Notes under the pieces: model-generated
What the model saw: the letters and a program-made list of their open reading frames with translations, nothing else
Databases searched by the model: none
What the model was told of the DNA's origin: nothing
Origin: Selaginella moellendorffii
Taxonomy: Eukaryota > Streptophyta > Lycopodiopsida > Selaginellales > Selaginellaceae
Reading direction: 5' to 3'
DNA: 64,000 nt
Assembly: GCF_000143415.4 (NCBI RefSeq)
Contig: NW_003314299.1
Coordinates: 718,980-782,979 of the forward strand
Position numbers and translations under genes: made by a program
Shown: positions 15,068 through 26,740 of the stretch, piece after piece
Layout: every line of letters starts with the position of its first letter
Numbering within the stretch: the stretch's first letter is position 1

Positions 15068-17604
15068 ATGGAGGTCCAGCGACGAGAGCGCGACAAACCG
15101 GCAGCGATTGGAGCAATGCAGGTGGAGCTGGATGACAAGGAGGATAGATCTACCACAGCGAAGCCGGCGCCGATGCACGTCCAGCGCCGCGATCGCGACA
15201 AGAGCGATGGATTCGGGAATGGGGTAGCGTACAAGGTCGTGGAGACGAGATCCGACGACGATATCAGCGGGATGAATCCAGAGGCGCCTGATACCCAGGC
15301 TTCTTCTGTGGGGAGATCTTGGCCGGAGTTCGTGAGCTCTCCAGGGGATTTCTTCGCCAACAATCCCACCAAAGCCTTCCTCGTCGCGGCATTCTTTCTC
15401 AGTGTGTTGCTCCTGGTGCTACTCAGTCGACAAGGAGGTGGTTCTACGCTGTGTGACGAGGCCAAGCCGGAGGTTCTCACGTATCCCAGCGTCAACTTTG
15501 GGAGAGTCCATCACCTCAAGGACAAGGCTCGCTTTGCTGCCGTGAAAGCGGAGAATTGGATCGTCCTGTGTGTGACCGGGGCTCCCACGGACGAGGTGAG
15601 AGGGATGGTGAAGCTCCAGGGGTGGCAAGTCTTGGCTATAGGCGACACTGATACTCCAGCGGACTGGCTGGTTCCAGGGGCGATCTTTCTCTCCACCGAT
15701 TTGCAGACCACCTTCCGGTATAGGATCACTTCGCTGCTGCCTTACAACTCCTACGTCCGGAAGAGCATCGGCTACCTCTTCGCCATCCAGCATGGAGCTG
15801 TGAGGATCTACGACGCTGATACGCACTCAACGTTTCTAGCTGGTGGCCATCTTGGGAAGTCGTTTGATATCGAGCTGAGCCCGAGGAAGACGCTGTTGCA
15901 GTACAAGGCGAAGAACAGGACGCTGGTGAATCCTTTCATCCACTTTGGACAGCGTTCCGTGTGGCCTCGCGGGCTCTCGCTCACGTCGGTTCCAGACATC
16001 GCTCCGGAGTTTTACTACGATGAAGTTTCTGGAGGAAACCAGTTCATCCAGCAAGGAACAGGCAATGGACTTCCCGACGTTGATTCTATCTTCTACCACA
16101 CCCGGAGGCTTGCAGGGGAGCCGATCAACATTGAGTTCGATCATCTGGCTCCGGAGGTGGCTCTCCCGCGTGGAACTATGGCTCCTGTGAACTCGCTCAA
16201 CACTTTGTTTCATGAGCAAGCGTTCTGGGCGATGATGCTTCCAGTTACCGTGCACACTGCCGTTTCGGACGTCATCAGGGGATACTGGGCACAGAGGCTC
16301 CTTTGGGACGTTGGTGGTATCGTCGCTTTCTATCCTCCTTCAGTGCATCGGCTCGACACGCTTGAAGGCTCGACGTTTGGGGACGAGGAAGATTTACTAC
16401 ATGACTGGGGGCAGCTTATTGATTTTCTCAAGTCGTGGCACTCGAGCAAGAGTACGTTCTTCGAAAGAGTTCTCGACTTGAGCTACGAGATGGCGAAGAA
16501 CGGTTTCTGGTCTGGACAGGACTTGGCTCTCACCGTTGCTTGGCTTCAGGACCTTGTGTCAGTTGGCTACAAACCGCCAAAGCTGCAACCTGTGGAGAAC
16601 ACGATCAAGGGATCAAGGCAGTTTCTACCTCAGATCCTCAAGCCTGTTTATTCTGGCGTTACTGATGCGGTCAGTGTCGAGAAAGAGATGGGCCATCTCC
16701 TCAAGTGGCGAAGCTCTTCCGCCAATATGGTTTTGATACTGGAGTGCGACTGGCCTCGCAGGTCCAACATACCGGTTTGGCGAATGCTGTATGGACGCCT
16801 GTTCAAGCACGTCGTGGTGATATCAACGGAGGCTGATTCCACGCTGGGAATAGACGTTGGAGGCGGATGGCAGGCATACTCGTAAGTAACTTTTCATTTA
16901 TTTTCAGTTGTTCTAATCGATGGCTTGTGACGCAGATCGTTCCCTGGTATATTTGATAAGTACCCCGAAGCAGCCGGTTTTTTATACCTGAAAGATCACG
17001 TTGTTTTCAATTACTGGAACATGCAAGGAAACAACAAAAAGTTGTGGACAATGCATGAGGTAAGTAGTATATCGGCGCAAAGAAACGCAAAGAAGAAGCA
17101 TTGGATTTACGTACTTTGGTGTCATTGCAGGTAAAGTCGTCCTGGACAGTCCACAGTTTCAACGAGACGGGCACCATCTGGTTTCTCAAGAGCAGCATCA
17201 AGAGAACAGTGACGAAGACGATATACAACCTGCCCGACAAGCTCAAAGCGACCTACCGGGAGACAATGGACGACACTAAATTCATCCACAGCTCCTCCGA
17301 CTTTTTCTACATTCCCAAGCGACTGGTGGACGATTTCAAGGACCTGGCATCCGTGGGCGTGCAGAACAAGCTCGCGCACGAGCTCGCAATGCCGCTCTTC
17401 TTCCTGGCCATGGACCGGCCCTCCCAGTTCGACAGCCGCGCCTTCGCTAAAGTTGCCTACGTTCCAGGCGGTGAAGACCCGACGTCCCACTACTCCATCG
17501 ACTTGAACGTCCTGTATCCGTGGACGGCCGCGACGGAAGAAGATTTGTTTCACATCATCAAGGCGCTGTCGGTGGGAGATCACCTTCTACTGGCAGTTTT
17601 GTAG
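15068..17604 (+). CDS. STL: STELLO-type Golgi glycosyltransferase (DUF288)
   Basis: Three exons (15068-16881, 16936-17059, 17131-17604) join in frame to 803 residues. A cytosolic N-terminal tail of about 100 residues precedes one transmembrane segment (FLVAAFFLSVLLLVLL), giving type II Golgi topology. The luminal part carries STELLO hallmarks: ENWIVLCVTGAPTDEVRG, the DUF288 stretch FRYRITSLLPYNSYVRKSIGY, GTMAPVNSLNTLFHEQAFW and RGYWAQRLLWDVGG, and a second glycosyltransferase-like part with FFYIPKRLVDDFKDLASVG. Arabidopsis STELLO1/2 interact with cellulose synthases in the Golgi and are needed for proper complex assembly and secretion. Length is slightly above the usual 770 or so residues because of a longer N-terminal tail. 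Splice phases are consistent throughout. Confidence 0.93.
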
Positions 17605-17806
17605 TAGCAGCGCGTGCAACAGGGTATTGTATATCACGAACTACGAGTGCTTCCTCAAAGGTACCTACATATATTTTTTTCACAAGACGGTCTAGACTTT
17701 CGTTGGATCGAGCAGCAGTAGCACCCGAGGTAAAAAACGATTTTTTTGTTTTTGGATGTCCTCTTAAAACTCTCTTTTGCTGCAGTAGTGACAGGGATTT
17801 CGCGGA

Positions 17807-18436
17807 TCATGAGATCGTAGACTCATCATCTCTAACGTTTTCACTTGTAACAACACCGCTGGCTCCGGCATCCTCCTCGCGTTCTTCCTGGTACTTTTCC
17901 TTGTCGCCACCATCTCTCTCACTGTGTTCTTCCTCATCCTCGCTTTCAGGAGCCGCTTCGTCGGAGAAGAGGTAGCCGAGCCCCTCGACAAGCAGCGCCG
18001 GGCCCCCGGACATCCGCCGGACGCTCAGCTGCGTCTCCTGGACCCAGCAGCGCGGCCACACGTCCCAGTCGAGCCGCGCCTTCTCCGCCTCGAGGAAGTC
18101 GTGCGCCCGGCGCCACGACTCCCTGAAAGGCATGGACAGCGCGGCCATGTCCCTGGCGATCCTCGACAGCCGCTCCACGCCATCGTCGTCCAGGCAGGCG
18201 GAGCCGTCCTCTAGAGCTCGCGCCAGGGCGTGCGAGTAGGCCATCTCCTGGTTCGTGTAGACGCACTCGGCCTGGGGGGGAGAATGCTGGTTGCGCGTGG
18301 CTCTTGGGCGGTGCTCGAGCGTGGAGAGGACAACGTAGACGGCGGTGGTGGTGGAATTGGAGCTGCCGGGGATCGCTGGTGCTTGCTCTTGCCTGCTGTT
18401 CGATGATGATCCAAGCCCATATCCATACGAAAGCAT
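17807..18436 (-). CDS. Unrecognised 209-residue protein with acidic C-terminal tail
   Basis: Single open frame with no intron needed, starting at the ATG at 18436. I do not recognise the family. The N-terminal 30 residues are Ser/Gln-rich. A globular-looking middle (about residues 34-165) has conserved-looking aromatic spacing: VYVVLSTLEHRP, FRESWRRAHDFLEAEKARLDWDVWPRCWV and LLVEGLGYLF. The last 45 residues are strongly acidic (SEDEEEHSERD, EEREEDAG). The coding strand was chosen because it has a proper start, a long tail and a compact promoter; opposite-strand frames are shorter and lack structure. Four GNATATNC octamers lie 77-139 bases upstream, which is unusual and suggests specific regulation. 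Confidence 0.65.
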   Translation of the reverse strand: MLSYGYGLGSSSNSRQEQAPAIPGSSNSTTTAVYVVLSTLEHRPRATRNQHSPPQAECVYTNQEMAYSHALARALEDGSACLDDDGVERLSRIARDMAALSMPFRESWRRAHDFLEAEKARLDWDVWPRCWVQETQLSVRRMSGGPALLVEGLGYLFSDEAAPESEDEEEHSERDGGDKEKYQEEREEDAGASGVVTSENVRDDESTIS

Positions 18437-18512
18437 TGCAATCGTGCTGCCAAGACGCTCATCTTTGCCTGACCTAATTCTTCGCGCTTTGGCGCCTTTT
18501 TTTAAAACGGCC

Positions 18513-18575
18513 GAATATACTTTTGAAGAATATTCTTAAAGAATCTTAACACGAATATTCCTCTCACGAATATCC
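18513..18575. promoter_or_regulatory. Cluster of four P1BS-like (GNATATNC) sites
   Basis: Four octamers occur in 63 bases: GAATATAC at 18513-18520, GAATATTC at 18528-18535, GAATATTC at 18553-18560 and GAATATCC at 18568-18575. GNATATNC is the binding consensus of PHR1-type MYB-CC phosphate-starvation regulators. The cluster lies 77-139 bases upstream of the minus-strand gene that starts at 18436. Binding is inferred from the motif only. Confidence 0.55.
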
Positions 18576-18731
18576 TTGGAGATTTTTCGATTTCTCGATC
18601 GCTTCGAATTCCTTTCCGTCTTTCTATGATCTATGGTGGACTCGAAACTTGATAAATGAATGAGTCACGACGCATGACGCTCGAAAGAATTGAGTGTAGA
18701 GAATAGAAGGGAATCGGTACCTCGCTGGAGA

Positions 18732-21243
18732 TCAAGAGTCTTGCCACAAGCCGTGGAAGCCGAACGGGAAACTGTATTCTCTTGGAACCTCCACCTTGGC
18801 CACGAGAGCGCCCCTTGCACCAATGCGACGCGCGTCCAGGATCACCAAGTAGCGTCTCTCGTCCACAAACGAGTACTGAGAATGGAAGAGCAAAGCAGAA
18901 TGATTAGAGCTTGTTCAAGCACTTTGCTTGGGCGTAGAACTTTACCTGGACAAAGATCACGTAACCATCGTCTTCGCCACCTTGGGAGCTCTTCCTCTTG
19001 ACAAACTGTGGCTCTCCAACAGCACACCTTTTCCCGGCCCACCATGACGATGCTCGGCCGCTTGGCCCGTGGAGCTTCGTGATGCTGTCCATTGGAAAGC
19101 TCGAGAGGGTCTTGCGCCGGCCTGAGTTTGTGGTAGCGTACGTGAACTCGTTCTTGCCACCCGAAGCTGTGGAGTTTATAACCGGGAAGTCCGTCGCGAA
19201 GTTGGCATTCTTGAATCGTTCCGACTTTTGCAAGAGGATGCTGTCATCGAGATTGCTGACGTCCACAGTCACTCGGTGCATTCTTGGAGAGTGTAGCTGC
19301 TCCGGCATGAACTTTGAGGAGGAAGTGTTGTTCATGCAGCCCGGATCCATATGCTGTTCTTGCCACTTGTATCCTGGAACAAGAAAGAGAGGAAACTCAG
19401 CACTATTTGATATATAAGAGCTTACAAACTCACCAAATATGCTGTTTAGAGAAAACCACTTGTAAGAGCTGAGGCACGCATCGACGACGAATCTAATTTT
19501 GTGGCCCCCCTCCAATGTTTCTTCGCTTGCGTTGGCAAAGTGGGTCACCCAAAGCTGGCCCGGAATTTTAGCAGGCACAGTCCAATCCCGTCCGTTTCTC
19601 TCGTCGAATCGAGGAAGCATATACAAGGGACTGTATGTTGTTGATTCGTCCACTGCCAAGCAGTTTATCATGGGAGAAAGGCCCGCCATTGCAGTGAGTG
19701 AACCTACATTCAAATACAAACAGGATCTTACTTTGTTTCGAATGAAAAGAAGAATGGACTTACTGCCAACATCGAGCGTCACCCTGTTGCCGAGAATGAC
19801 ATAGTGCTCGTCAGTAAGAACCCAGTCGTGAACCATTAACTGATCGTTGAGAAGAAATTCCTTACGTTGTATCAGCTTGAAGTCTGCATCAAATTCTACA
19901 CAAGTAGAACAAAAACACATTAATACCTCTGACAAGAAAGAATGTTTATCGTACCATAGGCAGTGAATGTCGCCTTCGGTAGCACCATATCTTCAGCATT
20001 CGACGTGATCACCACAAGTCTTTGCCTCCTCTCGTCAATCTTGAAGTGAGCCAAAACTCTCTCTTTTGGCATGTTAAATCCTCCTGCAGGATAAAAGGTT
20101 AATAAGCGATCAGCATGCTAGTATAAAATACCTGTCAGTATGGGAAGCAGGGCCCTGGCACACAGATCCAGCGCTACAGAGCTTTGCAGTCTATCATCCT
20201 TTCCCGATTCTTCAAATGGAAGTCTGCATGGAAACGAAAACATTGGGTTGGAGCTGCAAAGTTGGTATGAAATCACCTGAAAGTTCCAATGGTTTCGAGG
20301 GTGTCCTCGTCGACTTCGTAAGGCTCACCTCCTTCCCAAAGACACAAGAGTTTGCCTCCCCATTTCAACACGCTGGTATTTGCGACGTTCTTCATCACTT
20401 TGAAGTTGCCAATGCGGTGGCCATGTCTTAACAGGGAAAAGGGCCCCCTGTATTGAAACTTCCATGAGCGAGACTCCTCGTCGAATTCTTCTTTCATCGC
20501 TTCCGTTCTCACATATCTGAGGATAAGATCAACACCAGAAAAAAATGCAATCCAACGACGAACCTTGCCGAGTATTGCACAAGATCTCCATTGCCAAAGT
20601 GAAACTTTCTCAGGTATCCATGACCGTCGAGAGGACTTACGCAGGATCCATGATCATCCGCCCTGAGACCCGGACCACAGAGATAGTAGGACCCTTTTAA
20701 ATCGCTCGGAATTCGTCCCTCCACGACTTTGAGCCGGACTGGATCCTTAACTTCAGCTCGTTGCGAGCCAAAAATCCTCTGGTAATCCCAGAATGCATGC
20801 ACGTCTTCGATTGCTGGCTCTCGAATTGTCACTTCTTTGCTACTCGGAGGACTCACTGTCCTGGGAAGTGTCATGACACCTTGCGGAGCGGTAGCGAAGG
20901 AACCTGCAAGAACAAAAGTTCGTATCAGAGACAATGTGTCCAATCGTTTGCACAAAGCTTCCACTCACTGCTCGGCTTTGCAGAGTCTACTGACGCCGAT
21001 GAAGCGGCTGCTGGTCGAACTACGAGTCGTCTCTGCGAGCGTCGTTGCGAGCAAACCAAAGGGACCTGACATAACAGCTCGAGCGCTCTTAGTTTCTCGA
21101 GCTCCAAAGCCATAGCCTGAAGCTTTTAGCCTCGACAAAGTTTGAGACTTAGCTTGTACCCGAGGAGACAAGATGAAAGAAAAGACAGTGCAAACTGCGA
21201 AGTTAGCGATGCTAACAATACGACGAGCTAAGTCTTTGAGCAT
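18732..21243 (-). CDS. CCD7: Carotenoid cleavage dioxygenase 7 (strigolactone biosynthesis)
   Basis: Multi-exon gene. Diagnostic CCD7 stretches are AFWDYQRIFGSQRAEVKDPV, DDHGSCVSPLDGHGYLRKF, RGPFSLLRHGHRIGNFKVMK, NVANTSVLKWGGKLLCLWEG and GEPYEVDEDTLETIG. The last exon (18875-18732) ends with FPFGFHGLWQDS, the usual CCD end with an iron-ligand histidine. A further His lies in VHDWVLTDEHYVILGN. CCD7 cleaves 9-cis-beta-carotene in plastids at the 9',10' bond, after D27 and before CCD8. The best start is 21243: this first exon supplies a hydrophobic, Arg/Ser-rich sequence that can act as a plastid transit peptide, and joins in frame using a donor near 20966 and an acceptor near 20860. That N-terminal join is the least certain part. 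Confidence 0.92.
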
Positions 21244-21577
21244 ATTAGCATATTAGCATACATACAGGAATATAGAATCATAAAGTTAGAACCTTCCAAG
21301 TCATACAAATCCAAATTTTAACAGTAGCCCGGAGCACAAAACCTTCGTTCATGCTCGCCAATAACAAACAAGCCAACAGGATCTCCCAAGCCAATATGAT
21401 TTTATCCTTTTTTCATGGGCGGCCAACTCAACTTGGCCACCTTCTACATCAAGCGCCTGTCTACATTATAAAAAAAAAAGAAGAGAAACATAACATAATC
21501 CGTGGAAAGAATCGACGAACGAGCGCCAAAATCTTACATCGTTTCGATGTATCCTTTTGTTTACCTCCTAGTTGCTG
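21244..21577. other. CCD7 promoter/leader and P450 reductase 3' flank
   Basis: About 330 bases without coding content between two minus-strand genes in tandem. A short A-rich run is at about 21465-21490. Nothing else stands out. Confidence 0.4.
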
Positions 21578-24542
21578 TTACCACACGTCTCTCAAATAGC
21601 GGCCATCCATCTGGAGCTTTTTGACAAAAGCCTCTGTTTTGGAGCTGTCCAACGAGCCCTGAGATAAAAACGGGAATAAAATCAGGGACAAAAACATTAC
21701 GAGGAATGAAATCCGGCACCTGTTCCTGGACTATCGTGTGGAGTGTGCGGTGCACGTCCTTTGCCATTCCTTTTGCATCTCCACAGACGTAAATATATCC
21801 ATCGCCGGAGATTATATCCCACAACTGGTTTGCCTGAGAAAAGCGCGACAGTCACGAAACACTCCCCCATTTACGTTTTCTCATACCTTCTTCATCATGA
21901 TGTCCTGCACATACTCTTTCGTCGGGCCTTCCCTTGAGAATGCTACGTACAAATCTGTGATAACGCCCGTCTCCCGGTATCTTGCAAGCTCCTCCTCGTA
22001 TATATAGTCCTGCGTTGCAAGGTAGGAATCGATTACAGCTTAAAAACTCCAGCCAAGCTTACTTGTTTCCGGTTCCTGCAGCCGAAATAAAGAATCGCAG
22101 TTCCCAGCTGCTCGCCAGATTCTTGGAGGGCAGCCCTTTCCTGTAGAAAAACATGGTGCGCTAAATGATTTATGACGAAAGACGCTTGCTCACCTGCAAA
22201 AAACCTCTAAAAGGAGCTAAGCCTGTTCCAGGTCCAATCATCACTATAGGAACAGTGGACTTTGACGGCAACTTGAACGTAGATTGCCTGACAAAAATAC
22301 GTGACCAACTGCAGTCATTTCCTGTTTCTTCCGACGATTTTGCATGCTGTCCACATGTAAACACGTGAATAAGAAACAAGAGAGAGAGAGAGAAAAAGAC
22401 AAAGATCTTACTTTCATCCATGTAGAACAAACACCTCGATGTAATCGACCAGTTGGACTTTTTCCATACACTAAAGCAGAAGTGACATGTATCCGACTCG
22501 GCGAAAACCTGCTCCAGATCATTAAGACAGTAAAAGTGAGAGAAAGACTTTCGTACCTGGGAGACGATGAAATGGAGTAGTATCTCGGTTGCAACCGGGC
22601 CCCTACCGCAGCAAAGAAGACACCAATGGGCAATTTTACCGATGGAAAATCTTGCAAAACTTCAATAAGACTTCTCTGGCTTGCAGCAATATATTGAGAA
22701 TATTCGTCCTGTAGCCACAAGTTAGTAAAATAAGGAGTAAAAGTTTGGAAACACACCTTTCCTTGTGGCGACTGCAAGTGTTTCAGTCGCTCTTGCTCCT
22801 CCGGATCGGAGGCATAGGCAGCAAGAACGGAAAGTACTGCCTGAAGACAATCAACACGTTAGAAGAGAGGCAGAGAACAGGTAGTTACCTTTCGAGGAGG
22901 ATTTTGCAGATCGGTATGCTGTTGAAGAGCCGCCTTCATTGTGATCGGCCCCATGAAAGGAGGAGGCACACCTGAAAGGGGTGAGCCATCCTCGTTGTCA
23001 CCGTGCAGTGTGAAGATTGTGTCTAGCGAATATCCAAGTACTTTAGCCGCCTCTTCTACAACATCATCTTGGTTTTCAGCAAAAACTCCCACGTGATCCC
23101 CAGTGAGATATCTGTTCGTTACAATGAGACAAAAACTAAACCACATATATAGGACTTACGTCAAGCCAGTGTAAGAAATATCGAACTCCAAGTGAGTGCA
23201 CGAGCGATCCGATAAGGGCGTGTGAAGCTCACGCCGGACAGCAACAGGAGATCTGCAAGTATCGCTAGTGAGAAGCACGGACAAAAACAAACAGTTTGGT
23301 AGATTCCTACCTGATAGGATGGCTTATGTCACACAGAGATTCGCCGTTCCTTGCGACCTTCTCATAAGCCTTTGTGCCTCCTTCGTGAATAACCACACGA
23401 TATTCAGGAATTGCAGCCATGTAAGGAGTCGCAGAGCCGGTTTCATCTTCGCTACGCAGTAGCACATCAAGCTCGGGCCACAATTGCTCACGCCTAAGCA
23501 AACGAAAAGATAAGAAACGAATGCTAATTCAGTGACATGTTTACCAGGCCGTAAAATCATCCTCAATACACTGATCATCGTCACCAAGACCGCATTTCAG
23601 TAGCCGCTTTGCACCTGCATTGCAGAAAGTTTTGAGGAAAAACTAAAAAATACCATCGTATGATATACCTTGCTTCTCCAATGCTTCGTCGACTTCAACT
23701 GCAACCTGCAAGGACGGTAACGATAAAGATTATGCTCGCCAAACAACGTAAACTCGCATACCTTGTTGAAGTGCTCATATTGCCTGTTTCCTAGACCAAA
23801 AACCGCGTAACTTAAGTTTCCCAGCCACGGTTCTTTCTCTTCCCCCTGAAAACGGAACACCAAAATTTCGATGACACGTACGTACAAGGAAGTCTCAAAT
23901 ACCTCGACAAACCATTTGTAAAAGCGAGCAGCATTATCCGTCGGTTCTCCATCGCCGTATCTAAAATGCATCAACAAGTAAGAACACCTGGCAACTTCGT
24001 GGAAGAACTTACGTGGCCAGCACAAAAATCACAAGCGTCTCCTTTCTCAACTTCTGCTCGTACATGTCATCTTCTGGAGCGTATTCATCCTGCCAGATAA
24101 AAACATCAAATGAATCTCAATCTGATAACACTCGGCCAAAATAATTATCTCACCAAATCTACAAGCTTGAGCACGACCTTCGAGTTGTCATACCTTGTCT
24201 TCGCTTCTTCTACGATAGCCTGCCAAGAGTTCTCAGTCCATCACAACATCACAAAGAAAAAAAGAGAGAAAGAAAGACCTTGGCAAAGCCTTCGGCAGTC
24301 CCTGTTTGGGTACCGAAGAAAACAGAAACTTTCTTCTTGTCGGGATCGTCGTCCTCGGGTTCCACTTCAATCGTTGGCTTTTTAAACATCTTCTTCTCTT
24401 CCTCCTTCTTGGCCGGAGCATTCCTCCAGAACAACAAAACGATCGATACTATCAAGGCACTGGCGGATACCGCCAGCACCAAAACCAGCGACGACACATC
24501 GGACAGGAGAACCGGGAGTGACTCGAGACCGAACGATCCCAT
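21578..24542 (-). CDS. CPR: NADPH-cytochrome P450 reductase
   Basis: Intron-rich gene. The N terminus at 24542 ([13 protein letters not shown]) is followed by a membrane anchor ([20 protein letters not shown]) for the endoplasmic reticulum. Next come the FMN-binding flavodoxin part ([54 protein letters not shown]), the FAD/connecting part ([32 protein letters not shown]) and the NADPH-binding part ([40 protein letters not shown]). The last exon ends GRYLRDVW, the invariant C terminus whose Trp stacks on FAD. CPR passes electrons from NADPH to all microsomal P450s, including those of lignin, hormone and flavonoid pathways. Upstream, a GAATATTC octamer lies at 24920-24927. Confidence 0.95.
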
Positions 24543-25074
24543 GGTGATTGGGAGAAATTCGCTTCTGGAATTCCGGATCCTGCCTCACAAATCGCGCTAG
24601 CAGCTACGCAGCACCGAATTCCACACCATAGAATTGCAGATCGCGCGAGTCAACAGATCCCGGCCAGAGATTTTCCAAAATGCGCGAGCCGCGCCCCCGC
24701 GAAATACCTCGACGCCGAGCCGAATTGTCGCGATTGCGAGCTCCTCCCGACGAACCCTAGCTCCGTCACGCCATGAGAACCGGCACAGCGCACGCGCACA
24801 CACACACAGAGGGCGCTCAGCCGAAGAAAACCCTTCGAGGCGTACGGAGCGTCGGATGGGAGGGCATCGCACGGACAGCGCCCGGACACGTGAGCGAATG
24901 GCGGTGGTAGAATTCTCGGGAATATTCCACGAGCATCTCGTGGGGGGGAATCTCTAGTTTATTTGATGGGTTGTTGTGCTCGATTCCCTTTTTGACGATT
25001 CGCAATCAAAGTAAACACACAACACTTAGAAAAAATTTTAATTAACTTTCATGCGGTGAAAACGTCTTGGCAGT
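24543..25074. promoter_or_regulatory. Promoter and leader of the P450 reductase gene
   Basis: No gene. Contains the GGAATATTCC palindrome at about 24919-24928 (a GNATATNC site) and a CA-repeat around 24790-24806. Short frames on both strands are Arg-rich and not convincing. Confidence 0.4.
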
Positions 25075-25565
25075 AAAGTTAACTCTTTCGAAGCCAAAGC
25101 CATCAAACCGAGAGCTCCAAGTAGTATGTACTGCGAAACTAAATCAAATCTATACTGCGAAATCTGCGAAAAAGCTTTCGCAGATTAAACACATGACTTT
25201 GCGAAAGTTTTCGAGAAAGAAAGGAAAAAAAAGCAGTCAACCTTTCGTGAGAACCTCAACTTCTCCAGTTTCTCGATGTTCGCTGGGATTTGATAACTCG
25301 GTGGACAATCGGTATGTCTCGTCCTTGCAAGACGAGATTTCAAAGTTCTAGAGAGATCGAGAGACTTCCATCGAGGTTAAACACGACGATCTCTCCGGCT
25401 CGGAGGTCATGTTCAAGAAAAGCAAATCGCGCTGACAAGATCGCTTTCAAACGACTTGCAGCTACTCGTCGAAAGGTTCCATGCTTCCAGTTAAGACGAC
25501 TACTACTGGCGATTCGCTTCCCTTCCAGATCATCAGTGTGGACGTGACGATCAGTCCTGGAAAGA
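25075..25565 (-). pseudogene. Partial decayed copy of SEC11 signal peptidase gene
   Basis: On the minus strand this stretch repeats pieces of the intact SEC11 gene just upstream. The piece at about 25085-25135 matches the last exon with its acceptor; 25240-25350 matches the exon with the reactive-His region; 25365-25445 and 25480-25560 match the exons around 26300-26400 and 26440-26550. Exon 1 and the block corresponding to about 25850-26080 are missing, and remaining pieces carry many substitutions and length changes. No full frame can be read, so it is a dead tandem duplicate. Confidence 0.75.
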
Positions 25566-25738
25566 AATTTCCAAAAGATCGAGAAATCTTGGCGTATTCA
25601 AGGCGATGCTTTGCCCATCGCTACTAAATGTAGGGCTGATGTCATCAGCCACTTGCTATGACACGTCATCACAAAGGATAAACCATTGTCAATTGTTCCA
25701 AAATGCAAATGTTCTCTTCCAACAGTTAGATTTTTTTA

Positions 25739-26740
25739 TCACTCTTTGGATGTCAAAACCAGTAGCCCCAACACTCCAATCAGAATGTACTGCGCGGACG
25801 ATCAAATCGAAAAAACAAAAAAAATCAGCAAGAACATCAAAGATGAGAAGGAAAACCAGACCTTGATCACTGGCTTCTCGGTCATGATAATTGTGACCCA
25901 GCCAACGTAAGGGAGAAACCTGCGAAAAAACGCACGATGAGAACAAGGATTTTCGCGAGCAAGATCGAAGCACTCACCCCACAGCCCTGCCCATTATGTG
26001 ATGCCTTTGCAACCAGAGCTGGCCTTGCGCATACAAGAGTCTATCATCACCGTAATTGTTGTCGCCTAGAAAACGAAGATCACTGATTCATGAGAGTTCA
26101 CGAGACACACACACACACACAGATTTCTAGAAAAGAAATCGAAGAAACCAACCTTTCGTGAGAACCTCGACTTCTCCAGTTTCCTGGCGTTCGTGGACTT
26201 TGATCACGCGATGGACGATCGGTATGTCTCGACCCTGCAAGAACCCCGGAGCTTAAGTTGCAAGACTTTGCAAAACTCTTCGAGAGAAAATCTCCGAGAG
26301 AGATTGGCCACTTACATCGACGTTGAACACCACGATTTCTCCCGCTCGGATGGGATCCTTGGTCATCCTCAGGAAGAGAATGTCACCCTGAAAGAAAACG
26401 AAGAACACTTCTAGCAAAAAACCATAAACTTGCTTACCCGTTGGAAGCCAGGCTCCATACTGCCGGACAAAACCACCACAACCGGCGACTCGCTCCCAGT
26501 CACGCACATCAATCCCTTCCAGATTATCAGCGCAGAAGTGACGATCATCCCTGGACAAGCACAATTCCACCGAAACTAAGCACCACATTCACCTCAAAAA
26601 AACCCAAATCTCTAGAAATCCAGATCGCCGGCGCCGCGGCGCTGTAGATCTGATCACTCACCCAAGCTGATGATCTGCGTCGCGAGCTGCCGGTAGTGGA
26701 TGCTTCGCACGGAGCGGACGGCATTACGCACCATCTCCAT
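25739..26740 (-). CDS. SEC11: Signal peptidase complex catalytic subunit SEC11
   Basis: Short multi-exon gene. Exon 1 (from 26740) gives [26 protein letters not shown], then follow the membrane segment, the serine motif [20 protein letters not shown] with the catalytic Ser, [16 protein letters not shown], the His region [51 protein letters not shown] and the last exon [19 protein letters not shown]11 removes signal peptides from secretory proteins in the ER lumen using a Ser-His mechanism. Length is typical at about 180 residues. MVRNAV two codons later is an alternative start. A decayed partial copy lies directly downstream. Confidence 0.93.

Noticed and set aside
18513-18575. GAATATTC clusters as heat-shock elements (GAAnnTTC)
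   Set aside because: Single GAAnnTTC units fit but the neighbouring copies (GAATATAC, GAATATCC, GTATATTC) do not; all fit GNATATNC, so the P1BS reading explains more sites.
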